Source: Bacteroidota bacterium
GTDB taxonomy: Bacteria > Bacteroidota > Bacteroidia > UBA7662
Length of the DNA stretch: 30,319 bases
NCBI GenBank assembly: GCA_016868875.1
Contig: VGFN01000005.1
Location: 1-30,319, forward strand
Reading direction: 5' to 3'
Shown here piece after piece: positions 1-7,578 of the stretch. A program made the position numbers and the translations under genes. Position 1 is the stretch's first letter. Each line of letters opens with the position of its first letter. A model generated the notes under the pieces. That model worked only from the letters and a program-made list of their open reading frames with translations, ran no database searches and was not told the origin of the DNA.

Positions 1-152
1 GGGCAAAACGCCGGGCCAAATTTCAGGATCTGGGTTCCAATGAACCATGAGGGGCATGTGCATGAATTCCAAAAGTACAATTCGAATTTTAAGGATTACC
101 AAAGCCTTCGCACCAATTCTTCTAAACCAAATGATTTATATTTAATATGCTA

Positions 153-160
153 TACTTTTG
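153..160 (+). promoter_or_regulatory. Bacteroidota -7 promoter element for the 180 gene
   Basis: TACTTTTG is a perfect match to the Bacteroidota -7 consensus TAnnTTTG and lies 19 bp before the ATG at 180. I see no convincing -33 TTTG at the usual distance. Nothing else was recognised in the first 179 bases, which hold no supported gene. Confidence 0.45.
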
Positions 161-179
161 AAAGACCAAACCCAAGACC

Positions 180-1826
180 ATGAAAACATTCTTCCTTGTG
201 GCCTTCTGTTTCCTGAATACATGGACGGCCAGCCATGCCTTGCCTAACGAACCCACAGACCCCCGCGATGCGGTTCGCTTGGTTAGAAGCCTTCCGGCAA
301 CCTTCCGACAAAAGAGTCAGCAGGGGACATCCACCGCACAGCAGCGGGCCATTTTCCGAACAAGGGCAACCTTGGTTCCAAATTCCAAGGCCAACCATTC
401 CACGGGACGTGTTGCAGCGGCAGCAGCGCCTGATTCAGTTTTGATGGAAGATTTTAGCTCCGGGACCTTTGAACCCGCTTACTCGTATCGTTTTGTCCGT
501 AACACGGCGGGCAAGCTAACCCAAATGCGCTTGTGGATTCCTCCTACACCTCCGTTGCCCGCTTTCCAATTTGGATCGGCAGTGGCGACCTATTCGACCC
601 AAGGGGCCCTAACCCGTTTGAGCTTCTTTGTCACCTTCCCCACCACGACCGAGGCCTTCCGCTTGCTTCAACCCGTGGATAGCCGCGGGAATTGCACTTC
701 TGCCAAAATGTACGAAGAGGATACCGCCACGGGTTCCTTGGTATTGACCACCGGGGACTCTATTCAATACACGTACACTGGCAATACCATTTCTTCTTTA
801 ATTTGGAAAGGATACGACGATGACAACGGCCTTTGGGTCAACGGCTTAAGGTTAACTGCTATTTCCTACAATGCAGCCGCACAACCCACGGGATTTGATC
901 TTGAATTTTGGGACGAATTGACCAATGCATGGGATCCCGGGAAATTGCGTTACAGCGGATTGACCTGGAATGCAGGTTTTGATTCATGGTTTGCCACCTT
1001 GGGCAGCGATAGCTATATGCCCAACGCAGAGGATTTTTTGAGCGAAGGCTTCAAAGACCTTCCGAGGGTAAGCAATAAGCCATTGGTGGGTCAGCCGGAT
1101 CAGTATTTGATGCGGGAATTTAACGGGTCGACCTTTGTGAATTCGGAGAGGGCTTATTCGGTCGTTACCGGAGGCCTCATTCAACGGGTGACCTATCAAA
1201 CTTGGATCGGTACAGGCTGGGAATCGGATATCCGCGATGTGTACACCTGGACGGGGACCAAGCTAACCATGGCTACCTCGGAAGACAGCAGCAGCGGATC
1301 TTGGCAAAGTTCCTATAGAGACTTATGGGCCTACAACGGGAACGGGGATCTTACCTTGGATGCCAGCGAAAGCCGGGATTCGGTGGGGGCTCCTTGGTTG
1401 TTGAATTCTGGAAACCAATATGTTATTGTTTACCAACCAAACAACTCCTCCAGAATTCAAACTTGGGTGGATCAAAATTACAATCGCTTCGGTGGCCCAT
1501 CAGGATCAGGGGCTTGGGATACAGCGGCACGCTACACCTTGTACTACAGCACGGCATCTGCGACTTGCCCCGGTTGCGAGGGAGACCTCTTGGGTATTTA
1601 CCCCAATCCCTTCAGCGACCAAATCCAAATCAACGGCCTAAGCCAAGAGGCGCAATGGCGTATAACAGACCTTAACGGTCGCTTGTTTGCGCAGGGGGAC
1701 CAGCGGCCTGAGGAAAGAGGAACGGCCTTGCGTATTGCATGCCAAGCGTGGCCCTCTGGAATCTACATACTGCAAGTAAGGGATGCCGAAGGCAATCGTA
1801 CTTGGCGCCGTTTGGTGAAGCGCTAG
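180..1826 (+). CDS. Secreted T9SS type A sorting-domain protein, unknown function
   Basis: This encodes 548 aa. An N-terminal signal peptide (FFLVAFCFLNTW, cut near ASHA) sends it across the inner membrane. The C-terminal ~75 residues form a T9SS type A sorting domain: the YPNPFSDQIQI start is at about residue 474, followed by ITDLNGRLF and SGIYILQVRD. The protein should therefore be exported by T9SS and released or anchored at the cell surface. The middle (about 100-460) is rich in Trp, Tyr, Gly and Asp and has loose repeats built around Y-x-W-x-G and 'Y-N-G-N-G-D-L-T', reminiscent of YD/RHS-like beta repeats. I recognise no catalytic motif. A good -7 promoter element precedes it. The stop lies 2 bp from the stop of the convergent amylase gene. 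Export route is well supported; function is unknown. Confidence 0.85.
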   Translation: MKTFFLVAFCFLNTWTASHALPNEPTDPRDAVRLVRSLPATFRQKSQQGTSTAQQRAIFRTRATLVPNSKANHSTGRVAAAAAPDSVLMEDFSSGTFEPAYSYRFVRNTAGKLTQMRLWIPPTPPLPAFQFGSAVATYSTQGALTRLSFFVTFPTTTEAFRLLQPVDSRGNCTSAKMYEEDTATGSLVLTTGDSIQYTYTGNTISSLIWKGYDDDNGLWVNGLRLTAISYNAAAQPTGFDLEFWDELTNAWDPGKLRYSGLTWNAGFDSWFATLGSDSYMPNAEDFLSEGFKDLPRVSNKPLVGQPDQYLMREFNGSTFVNSERAYSVVTGGLIQRVTYQTWIGTGWESDIRDVYTWTGTKLTMATSEDSSSGSWQSSYRDLWAYNGNGDLTLDASESRDSVGAPWLLNSGNQYVIVYQPNNSSRIQTWVDQNYNRFGGPSGSGAWDTAARYTLYYSTASATCPGCEGDLLGIYPNPFSDQIQINGLSQEAQWRITDLNGRLFAQGDQRPEERGTALRIACQAWPSGIYILQVRDAEGNRTWRRLVKR

Positions 1827-1828
1827 CC

Positions 1829-3208
1829 TTAGGGCTTGAAGGCTTTGTATAGGCGAATGCCGTAAGGCTCCAATTCAAGTTCTTCCTTGAGGTAGGCTGT
1901 GCTTTGGTCAAGGAGGTTCACATAGGAACGCGCACGGTAATCGGCGGGAACCTTCGATTTGAGGGTTTTGTTACGAATGTTGACCACGACCAGAATGGCT
2001 TGTTGACCAGCACCCCTAAGGGACCACCAACAATCCGGATCTGTGGACTGAAGGCGCTCGAAACGATCCCCATAATAGGCAGGCTCTTGATTGAAGATTC
2101 GACCGCAGGTCTTGTAAAAGGCATTGACCTTGGGGTTCGCTGTATAATCAATGGGCGTGTATTCAAAAATATTCTGCTTGATCGGTTGCCCGACTTCTTG
2201 TCCGTTGTAAATCATGGGGATACTAACGGGTTGTTGGGCGATGACGTAGGCCGCAAGGCTGGCCTCGGTGGACCCAAAGACCTTGACCGGAACATCGTCC
2301 CAAGAAGTTTCATCATGGTTGGTCACGAAGCGCATTACACGGCCCTTATGGCCTTGGGCGGCTCTTTGGCTTTGGGCATTTTCCGAGGCCCAGGCCGAAT
2401 CCAAAGCGGACAGGCTTTGGCCTTGGAAGGCGCCTTTGAGCTTATGGTAAAAATCCCAACCGTAGGTGGAGTTGAATCCCATGGTATAGAATTCAGGACC
2501 ACTGGCTTCTGCCAGCATGAACAAAGGTTTGTGGCGGCGAAGGCGGGCCATGCAGTCCTTCCACCATTCCGCGGGCACCATCATGGCCACATCGCAACGG
2601 AATCCGTCGATATCAAAGTTCTTCACCCAGTATTCCATTTCTTGAATCATGGCATCGCGTAGGGCGGGTTCATCAAAATTCAAGTCTGCTACATCGGTCC
2701 AATCATCGTTGGGGGGCAGGATTCGTCCCTGGGTATCACGGGTGTACCACTGCGGGTTTTGTTGAATCCATGGGTGATCAAAGGCGGTATGGTTAGCCAC
2801 CCAATCCAGAATGATCCGCATTCCACGGCGATGGCATTCGCTCACCAATTGCCTAAAGTCTTGGTCTGTACCAAATTCGGGATTGATGAGCCGGTAATTT
2901 TGGACGGCATAAGGGGAGCCAAAGGTGCCTTTGCGGTTCACGACGCCTACCGGATGCACTGGCATGAGCCACAAGGTGTTGCAGCCAAGCCCTTGAATGC
3001 GATCCAGGCCGGCAATGACCCCTTGCAGGTTGCCCTGGGTGCTGAAGTTGCGGATGTAAATTTGGTAGATACGCACGGAGTCCACCGAAACGGAAGGATG
3101 GCTGTCCTTCGATGAAGCCGCCATGGACGAAGTCGCCATGGACGAAGTCGCTTCCAATGCAGGGGTGGAGCCTAAACCAAGCAGGAGTAAAGTTGTGAGG
3201 AGGTTCAT
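1829..3208 (-). CDS. GH13 alpha-amylase-family glycosidase, exported
   Basis: This is predicted to hydrolyse alpha-1,4 (possibly alpha-1,6) glucans such as maltodextrins. From the chosen start it has 459 aa. All four GH13 signature regions are visible: DWVANH, GFRCDVA (nucleophile Asp near 206), MLAEASG (acid/base Glu near 234) and FVTNHD (Asp near 299), within a TIM barrel that starts at SVRIYQIYIRNFS. The start at 3208 is preferred because it begins a clean signal peptide (MNLLTTLLLLGLGSTPALE) and falls 17 bp after the porQ stop. The in-frame ATG at 3241 would overlap porQ and put extra residues in front of the signal. No lipobox Cys and no T9SS tail are seen, so a periplasmic location is likely. 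A low-complexity MATSS/MAASS stretch follows the signal peptide. It is the last gene of the lipoprotein-porQ-amylase run. Substrate specificity cannot be read from sequence alone. Confidence 0.9.
   Translation of the reverse strand: MNLLTTLLLLGLGSTPALEATSSMATSSMAASSKDSHPSVSVDSVRIYQIYIRNFSTQGNLQGVIAGLDRIQGLGCNTLWLMPVHPVGVVNRKGTFGSPYAVQNYRLINPEFGTDQDFRQLVSECHRRGMRIILDWVANHTAFDHPWIQQNPQWYTRDTQGRILPPNDDWTDVADLNFDEPALRDAMIQEMEYWVKNFDIDGFRCDVAMMVPAEWWKDCMARLRRHKPLFMLAEASGPEFYTMGFNSTYGWDFYHKLKGAFQGQSLSALDSAWASENAQSQRAAQGHKGRVMRFVTNHDETSWDDVPVKVFGSTEASLAAYVIAQQPVSIPMIYNGQEVGQPIKQNIFEYTPIDYTANPKVNAFYKTCGRIFNQEPAYYGDRFERLQSTDPDCWWSLRGAGQQAILVVVNIRNKTLKSKVPADYRARSYVNLLDQSTAYLKEELELEPYGIRLYKAFKP
3120..3149. 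repeat. 15-bp direct tandem repeat, two copies
   Basis: GCCATGGACGAAGTC occurs twice head to tail (3120-3134, 3135-3149), with a diverged partial third copy just before (about 3111-3119). It lies in the coding sequence just after the amylase signal peptide and, on the coding strand, produces the repetitive Met-Ala-Thr/Ala-Ser-Ser segment. The 15-bp unit preserves reading frame when copy number changes. Confidence 0.85.
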
Positions 3209-3225
3209 GGTTTTGGGTAATTGTG

Positions 3226-4308
3226 TTAATGAAAATTCCAAGCAAAGGCGACCGAATTTTGCCTTCCTGCCAAGGTTTGCGCATGGGTGCCATAGTCCAT
3301 CCTGAATCGGCGTCCGACAAGGCCAATACCGAAGCTAAAACCGCTGCTGCCGCTGCGTTGCGGGAAAGCCCATTCGGCCCGTTGAAGGGCATTGTAACCA
3401 CCACGGAGGCGGATGGCCTTGCCCAATCGGAGTTCGGCATTGAAGACCAAATGCAAGAATGCTTCTTGGATCCGCTCGGACCAGGGGATAGACGAGGTTA
3501 CCGAATCTTCTCCCAAGAGCAAATTATCGGTTTTGTACGGGTCGTTGGGATCGTTGTAGCGAAGATTCCAATTCTGGAGATGCTGCATGCCCAATGACCA
3601 ACGCAAAGGGAGATGCTTCAACTCGTTGCTCAGGATGAGACTCATACGAATCGGTGGAAAGCGGGAGGAAGCCGAGGTATTCACATAGTCTTTCAAAATG
3701 ATGTTGGCGTCCTGCAGGAGCAGACATAGGCCTAACTTTTGGGCGGTATCGGTATAGCGGAAGGCCATGCTCAAGCCTGCACCCCAAGCGGAATAAGACC
3801 CTAAATAGGAGGAAACCAGGCGGGTCTGTACCCCCCAATTCAACTTCGGGCTGAATTGCTGCCCCAGACTGGCTTGGATCACGGCTTCGCCGGCTTGGGT
3901 TTGTCCAATCTCCGAACCATAAGGGTCGGTAGCTGCCATGGAGCCGGTACCTGTAAATTGTGTTCCAACAGCAGCATGCCAATTGCTTATTCCCTTCAAT
4001 GGAAGCCTCATCGCAAAACCACCTTGTTGCAGGCCAGCGGGCCTTGAGGACCATCCAACAAACCATGCATGGGGGCCGCTCTCTTCCAATAAGGCAGGAT
4101 TGGTCATGGCAGATCCGAGTCCATTAAGTCCCCAAGCCGGGGCATAACCGCCCATGCTCGCGGTGATCGGGTCCAGGTGGCCTTGCATTTGCCCAAACAT
4201 GGAGCGACCCCCGCTTTGGGCATGAGCAACCCGAGCCAAAGGCCAGGCAATCCAAAGGAACAGGGATCCTGTAACAACAATTTTTCTCAAGTTTCCAGGC
4301 AAGTCCAT
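3226..4308 (-). CDS. porQ: PorQ-like type IX secretion system protein
   Basis: The gene encodes 360 aa with a signal peptide (IVVTGSLFLWIAWPLARVAHA, cut before QSGG). It matches the PorQ/PorV-like outer-membrane family. An N-terminal segment has a run of Gly/Ala followed by 'AMTNPALLEE', equivalent to the 'HNPALL' region of PorQ. Alternating beta strands follow through the whole length, and the C-terminus has GFSFGIGLVGRRFRMDYG then LAGRQNSVAFAW. PorQ is required for T9SS; in characterised systems it acts at the outer membrane, where cargo is processed and attached. Length agrees with PorQ (about 330-360 aa). It starts 13 bp after the upstream lipoprotein gene and its stop is 17 bp from the amylase start, so the three genes are probably co-transcribed. 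A related FadL-like PorV assignment is the main alternative. Confidence 0.75.
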   Translation of the reverse strand: MDLPGNLRKIVVTGSLFLWIAWPLARVAHAQSGGRSMFGQMQGHLDPITASMGGYAPAWGLNGLGSAMTNPALLEESGPHAWFVGWSSRPAGLQQGGFAMRLPLKGISNWHAAVGTQFTGTGSMAATDPYGSEIGQTQAGEAVIQASLGQQFSPKLNWGVQTRLVSSYLGSYSAWGAGLSMAFRYTDTAQKLGLCLLLQDANIILKDYVNTSASSRFPPIRMSLILSNELKHLPLRWSLGMQHLQNWNLRYNDPNDPYKTDNLLLGEDSVTSSIPWSERIQEAFLHLVFNAELRLGKAIRLRGGYNALQRAEWAFPQRSGSSGFSFGIGLVGRRFRMDYGTHAQTLAGRQNSVAFAWNFH

Positions 4309-4321
4309 TGTCCAAGGGTTT

Positions 4322-4819
4322 TCAAGGGCGTAAATAAATCAGAGGCAATTCAATGACCGGGCAGAAATTCCCGGCCCTGTCGCGCAGGACCACATAAAAC
4401 TGCGCTGAATCTACTGCCAGGCCGGATCGCAGGGTCAACGGCTCTACCTGTACTTTCAAGGAGGCATCCAAACGTTTGTCCGCACCCTTGGGGGTGAGGT
4501 TAGGGATGAAGTACTCGGTATAGGTGGAATCAAAGACCGGGCTACCGTAGCGGACTTCCAGCATCCAGAGGTCCTTGGTCTGGTCCATCGTATCGCGACC
4601 CAGGTCTCCGTCCTCGTCCCGAATACGAAATTCCAGATGAAGGGTATCCCGCCCTGATCGGAGCCATAGGGTATCCGATGGGGCGATAAGATCCATTTGG
4701 GGAGGAAAAATCTGTGGAACAAAAAGCAAATCGCAGCCGGTCATCAAGACCAAGGTCACGAGGACACTCAAGGCTCTGATTAGCCTTGCAAGCCTTGGTC
4801 CTTGGGGTTGCCGCATCAT
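4322..4819 (-). CDS. Small lipoprotein of unknown function
   Basis: This encodes 165 aa. The N-terminus has a basic n-region (RQPQGPRLARLIR), a hydrophobic stretch (ALSVLVTLVLM) and a lipobox ending MTGC, so it is a predicted lipoprotein with the lipidated Cys near residue 29. The mature part is short and contains 'FRIRDEDGDLGRDTMD' (an acidic, possibly calcium-binding or beta-turn segment) and a C-terminal VVLRDRAGNF, reminiscent of an Ig-like/fibronectin-like fold. I do not recognise a named family beyond a general resemblance to Bacteroidota lipoproteins. It is first in the lipoprotein-porQ-amylase run. Two consecutive ATGs (4819, 4816) are possible starts. A perfect TAnnTTTG sits only 5 nt upstream, suggesting a leaderless or near-leaderless transcript. 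Confidence 0.75.
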   Translation of the reverse strand: MMRQPQGPRLARLIRALSVLVTLVLMTGCDLLFVPQIFPPQMDLIAPSDTLWLRSGRDTLHLEFRIRDEDGDLGRDTMDQTKDLWMLEVRYGSPVFDSTYTEYFIPNLTPKGADKRLDASLKVQVEPLTLRSGLAVDSAQFYVVLRDRAGNFCPVIELPLIYLRP

Positions 4820-4823
4820 GAAG

Positions 4824-4831
4824 CAAATTTA
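4824..4831 (-). promoter_or_regulatory. -7 promoter element immediately before the lipoprotein start
   Basis: On the minus strand TAAATTTG matches TAnnTTTG exactly. Its last base is separated by only four bases from the first ATG of the lipoprotein gene (4819), so transcription would begin about at the start codon. No -33 element was found. Confidence 0.35.
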
Positions 4832-4897
4832 TTCCAAATGTGGAGCGCTTATCAGGGGTATTGTACTTTTAAGCAAAATCGATGAACCCCTTCAACC

Positions 4898-6067
4898 GTG
4901 GACAGCAGGAGAGCGGAGATGCTTCAATTTTGGAGCCTTTGGGATGAACCCCAAGGGCAAACGGCTGCCCGCTCGGCTGTTGACGGGGGGCTATCCTGCC
5001 ACGCGGTTTTGGGAGGCGGACTAGTGAAGCAAGGCAGGCCATGGACCGATGAGCAAACCGCCGGGGTCATGGAGCTGTTTCACCGTCAACGCGAGGCTCT
5101 GCCTTCCTTTGGTCGTTGGGTGAATACCGTGCGCCCTCATTCAGAATCCATACGTTATCCGGATCAATTGGTGTTCATGCCGGTGGAGGCGTTCAAGCAC
5201 GAAGAGCTGTCTTGGGGGGTACCCCGACCGAGCACGTTGTTCCGAAGCAGCGGAACCGGAGCTCAGTCCAAGACGCTTCAAGGGGAGTCTTCCGAAGAAC
5301 CTCAGCGTTCGAGGCATTGGATGGCCTACGAGGCCGATGTAATGGCCAGGGCATTGCGCCATGCGATTCATTGCCTTGGAAATTTCCAAAATCGTTCGTT
5401 GTTGGCTCTCCTACCTTCCTACATGGATCGAGGGGAGTCTTCGCTGTTAGCGATGTTACAGTATTTCATGGATCATGGGGACTTTCAATTTGGAGCCTTT
5501 TATCGAAGAGATTATAAGGCTTTGATGGAGCAGTGGGCATTGGCCGGTCAGGAGGGGAGATCGACCTTGGTTTGGGGAATACCCCATGCTTTGAAGGATT
5601 GGTTTGGTGATCCACAGTGGAAGGACAGGTCTTGGCAAGCACGCCCTGGGGATATCTTGATCGAAACGGGAGGAACCAAAGGCATGGAACAAGACTGGAC
5701 GCCGGAGGGCTTTAGGGATTGGCTTCGTTTGCAAACCAAGGACTCGGCAGGGCTGCGCTTAGGCAGTGAATACGGTATGACCGAACTAGGATCGCAGGCA
5801 TACCGTATCGAAGGTTCGGCTTTGGAGGGCTTCGTGTTTCCAGCTTCGGTGGGAATCGGTATCTATCGATCCGATAATCCGCTGGAATGGGAAAACGCCG
5901 GTGCACGCGGTGGAATCAATATCGTGGATACCTCCAACTATTACAGCCTGGCCTTTATTCAAACCTCCGATAGAGGGCGCATTTTGCCGGATGGAACCTT
6001 GGAATTGTTGGGTCGATTAGAGGGCGCAGAAGCCAGGGGATGCAATATGTTGTACACAGGCGGTTAA
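4898..6067 (+). CDS. LuxE/PaaK-like adenylate-forming acyl-protein synthetase
   Basis: This 389-aa cytoplasmic protein resembles the LuxE acyl-protein synthetase / phenylacetate-CoA ligase branch of the ANL superfamily, which activates a carboxylic acid with ATP. Visible motifs are the P-loop-like FRSSGTGAQSKTL at about 116-126, ETGGTKG at 256-262, the adenine/acyl-site motif EYGMTELGSQAY at about 291-302, and a terminal IQTSDRGR-DGTLELLGRLEGAEARGC. The last element matches the 'TxDxGR...G.l.i.GR' hinge region. The length suits a LuxE-type single domain without the full C-terminal lid of PaaK. No luxC, luxD or luxAB is nearby, so the natural acyl substrate is unknown. It starts 78 bp from the divergent lipoprotein gene. 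An internal ATG at 4919 is an alternative start. The esterase gene begins 23 bp downstream on the same strand. Confidence 0.75.
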   Translation: MDSRRAEMLQFWSLWDEPQGQTAARSAVDGGLSCHAVLGGGLVKQGRPWTDEQTAGVMELFHRQREALPSFGRWVNTVRPHSESIRYPDQLVFMPVEAFKHEELSWGVPRPSTLFRSSGTGAQSKTLQGESSEEPQRSRHWMAYEADVMARALRHAIHCLGNFQNRSLLALLPSYMDRGESSLLAMLQYFMDHGDFQFGAFYRRDYKALMEQWALAGQEGRSTLVWGIPHALKDWFGDPQWKDRSWQARPGDILIETGGTKGMEQDWTPEGFRDWLRLQTKDSAGLRLGSEYGMTELGSQAYRIEGSALEGFVFPASVGIGIYRSDNPLEWENAGARGGINIVDTSNYYSLAFIQTSDRGRILPDGTLELLGRLEGAEARGCNMLYTGG

Positions 6068-6090
6068 GGTTCTCTCCTTACTTTTACGCG

Positions 6091-7578
6091 ATGTTCATTC
6101 GGTGTTTTTTGCTTTGGGCGGCATTTGTTGCCGCTATACCTTGGTCCCCGTTGCGGGGGCAGGTCACCATCATCGTGGACTCCGTTCCTTCCTATACCCC
6201 TGCCGGGGCTCTGGTTTTCATTGCCGGGACCTTTAACCAATGGAATCCGGGGTCATCCGCTCATCAGCTTAGTCTCATGCCGGATTCAACCCGGAGGATC
6301 ACTCTGCCGGCAGGCTCCGGCACAGTATCTTTCAAATTCACCCGCGGGACTTGGGCTTCTGTGGAAGGGAATTCCTCGGGGGTCTTCCGCCCTAACCGAA
6401 CCTTTACGTACGGGAATGGGGATACGATACGGCTCAAAATCCTCAGTTGGGAAGATTTGCACAGCAGCTCTGGAGGTGGAGGCGGAGGTGGAACCGCCAA
6501 CGCTCAGGTCTCTTTGTTGACCGATACCTTCTGGATGCCCACCCTGAACCGGTACCGCCGGATATGGCTCTATTTGCCTGTGGATTATGCTACATCCCCG
6601 TCCCAGCGATACCCCGTGATCTATATGCACGATGGCCAAAACCTCTTCAATGCGGCTACCTCCTTTGCGGGGGAATGGGAAGTGGACGAATGCCTTACCC
6701 GTCTTCACGGTCTGGGGGATCAAGGCGCCATCGTGGTGGGGATCGAAAACGGGGGATCTAACCGAATCAATGAATACAGCCCCTGGGTTCATCCACAATA
6801 CGGTGGTGGTCAAGGGGATGCTTATTTGCAATTCATTGTTCAAACACTCAAACCCTATATCGACGCCAGGTACCGAACCGATAGCACCCGAAACGGTACT
6901 TGGATATGGGGGTCCAGCATGGGGGGACTGATTTCGCAATACGGTGCAGTGAAATACCAGGAGGTTTTCTCTAGGGTCGGGGTATTCAGTCCCAGCCTCT
7001 GGTTTGATCAAAGGATTATACAACAGCCCTTGCAAGAAGGGTATCGTATGCCGGTACGTTTCTACTTGATGGCCGGGGCCTTGGAAAGCAGCAGCATGTT
7101 GCCTCAATTGAACCAACTCAAGGATCAACTCTTGTTGGCGGGGTTTCCTGCATCGCAGGTGCAAATGGTGGTTCGATCGGATGGCCAACATGCCGAATGG
7201 TTTTGGCGCAGGGAATTTCAAGAGGCCTACCAATGGCTTAAAGGGTCCATGCCATCAAGCGCTGACCATCAAATTTCTCCCTCAACAAACCCAAAGCTGA
7301 GGGTCTTTCCGCAGCCTTGCGGTTCAGTGTGTGTGCTTCGAGTCTTGTTCAACAACGAATGGGGTGCAACAGGCCAGACAGGGTCGGAAACAGCATGGGC
7401 GCCAGTTCCATTTCAAATCATGGACCCTATCGGTCGCGTTGTTCATCAAGGGATGTTGGAATCTTCAGAAACTCTCCTTGACAATGTCCTACCTTCAGGC
7501 ATTTACAGGCTTCAAGCGGTATGGAACGGTCAAGTTGTTTCGACGACCTTCATCAGAGCTACTACGCGGGATTTCTAG
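6091..7578 (+). CDS. Secreted alpha/beta-hydrolase esterase with starch-binding-like domain and T9SS tail
   Basis: From ATG 6091 this encodes 495 aa. That start is chosen because the signal peptide (MFIRCFLLWAAFVAAIPW) begins there; the longer frame from 6040 overlaps the upstream gene. Domain order: a CBM20/E-set-like domain (about 24-120, with 'FIAGTFNQWNPG'), a Ser-Ser-Ser-(Gly)7 linker near 125-134, then a putative esterase domain (about 140-385) of the D/IroE/BesA type. That domain has PVIYMHDGQN, the nucleophile elbow GSSMGG (Ser about 276) and DGQHAEWFWR with the likely catalytic His about 367. A T9SS-like C-terminal domain follows, with PKLRVFPQP and SGIYRLQAVW. It is probably an extracellular ester hydrolase for carbohydrate- or siderophore-linked esters. 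The last 17 bp overlap the convergent SDR gene. Confidence 0.85.
   Translation: MFIRCFLLWAAFVAAIPWSPLRGQVTIIVDSVPSYTPAGALVFIAGTFNQWNPGSSAHQLSLMPDSTRRITLPAGSGTVSFKFTRGTWASVEGNSSGVFRPNRTFTYGNGDTIRLKILSWEDLHSSSGGGGGGGTANAQVSLLTDTFWMPTLNRYRRIWLYLPVDYATSPSQRYPVIYMHDGQNLFNAATSFAGEWEVDECLTRLHGLGDQGAIVVGIENGGSNRINEYSPWVHPQYGGGQGDAYLQFIVQTLKPYIDARYRTDSTRNGTWIWGSSMGGLISQYGAVKYQEVFSRVGVFSPSLWFDQRIIQQPLQEGYRMPVRFYLMAGALESSSMLPQLNQLKDQLLLAGFPASQVQMVVRSDGQHAEWFWRREFQEAYQWLKGSMPSSADHQISPSTNPKLRVFPQPCGSVCVLRVLFNNEWGATGQTGSETAWAPVPFQIMDPIGRVVHQGMLESSETLLDNVLPSGIYRLQAVWNGQVVSTTFIRATTRDF

Noticed and set aside
1904..2662. 252-codon plus-strand frame over the amylase gene
   Set aside because: Antisense to the catalytic GH13 region; no motif of its own.
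4864..4871. TACTTTTA as -7 element for the LuxE-like gene
   Set aside because: One mismatch to TAnnTTTG and no -33 element; not distinguishable from chance.
6040..6090. Longer N-terminus of the esterase beginning at 6040
   Set aside because: It overlaps the end of the LuxE-like gene and would place 17 polar residues before the signal peptide; the ATG at 6091 is better.
6286..7233. 315-codon minus-strand frame over the esterase gene
   Set aside because: Opposite strand of a clear esterase coding region; composition looks like a reflected codon bias, with no domain or signal.
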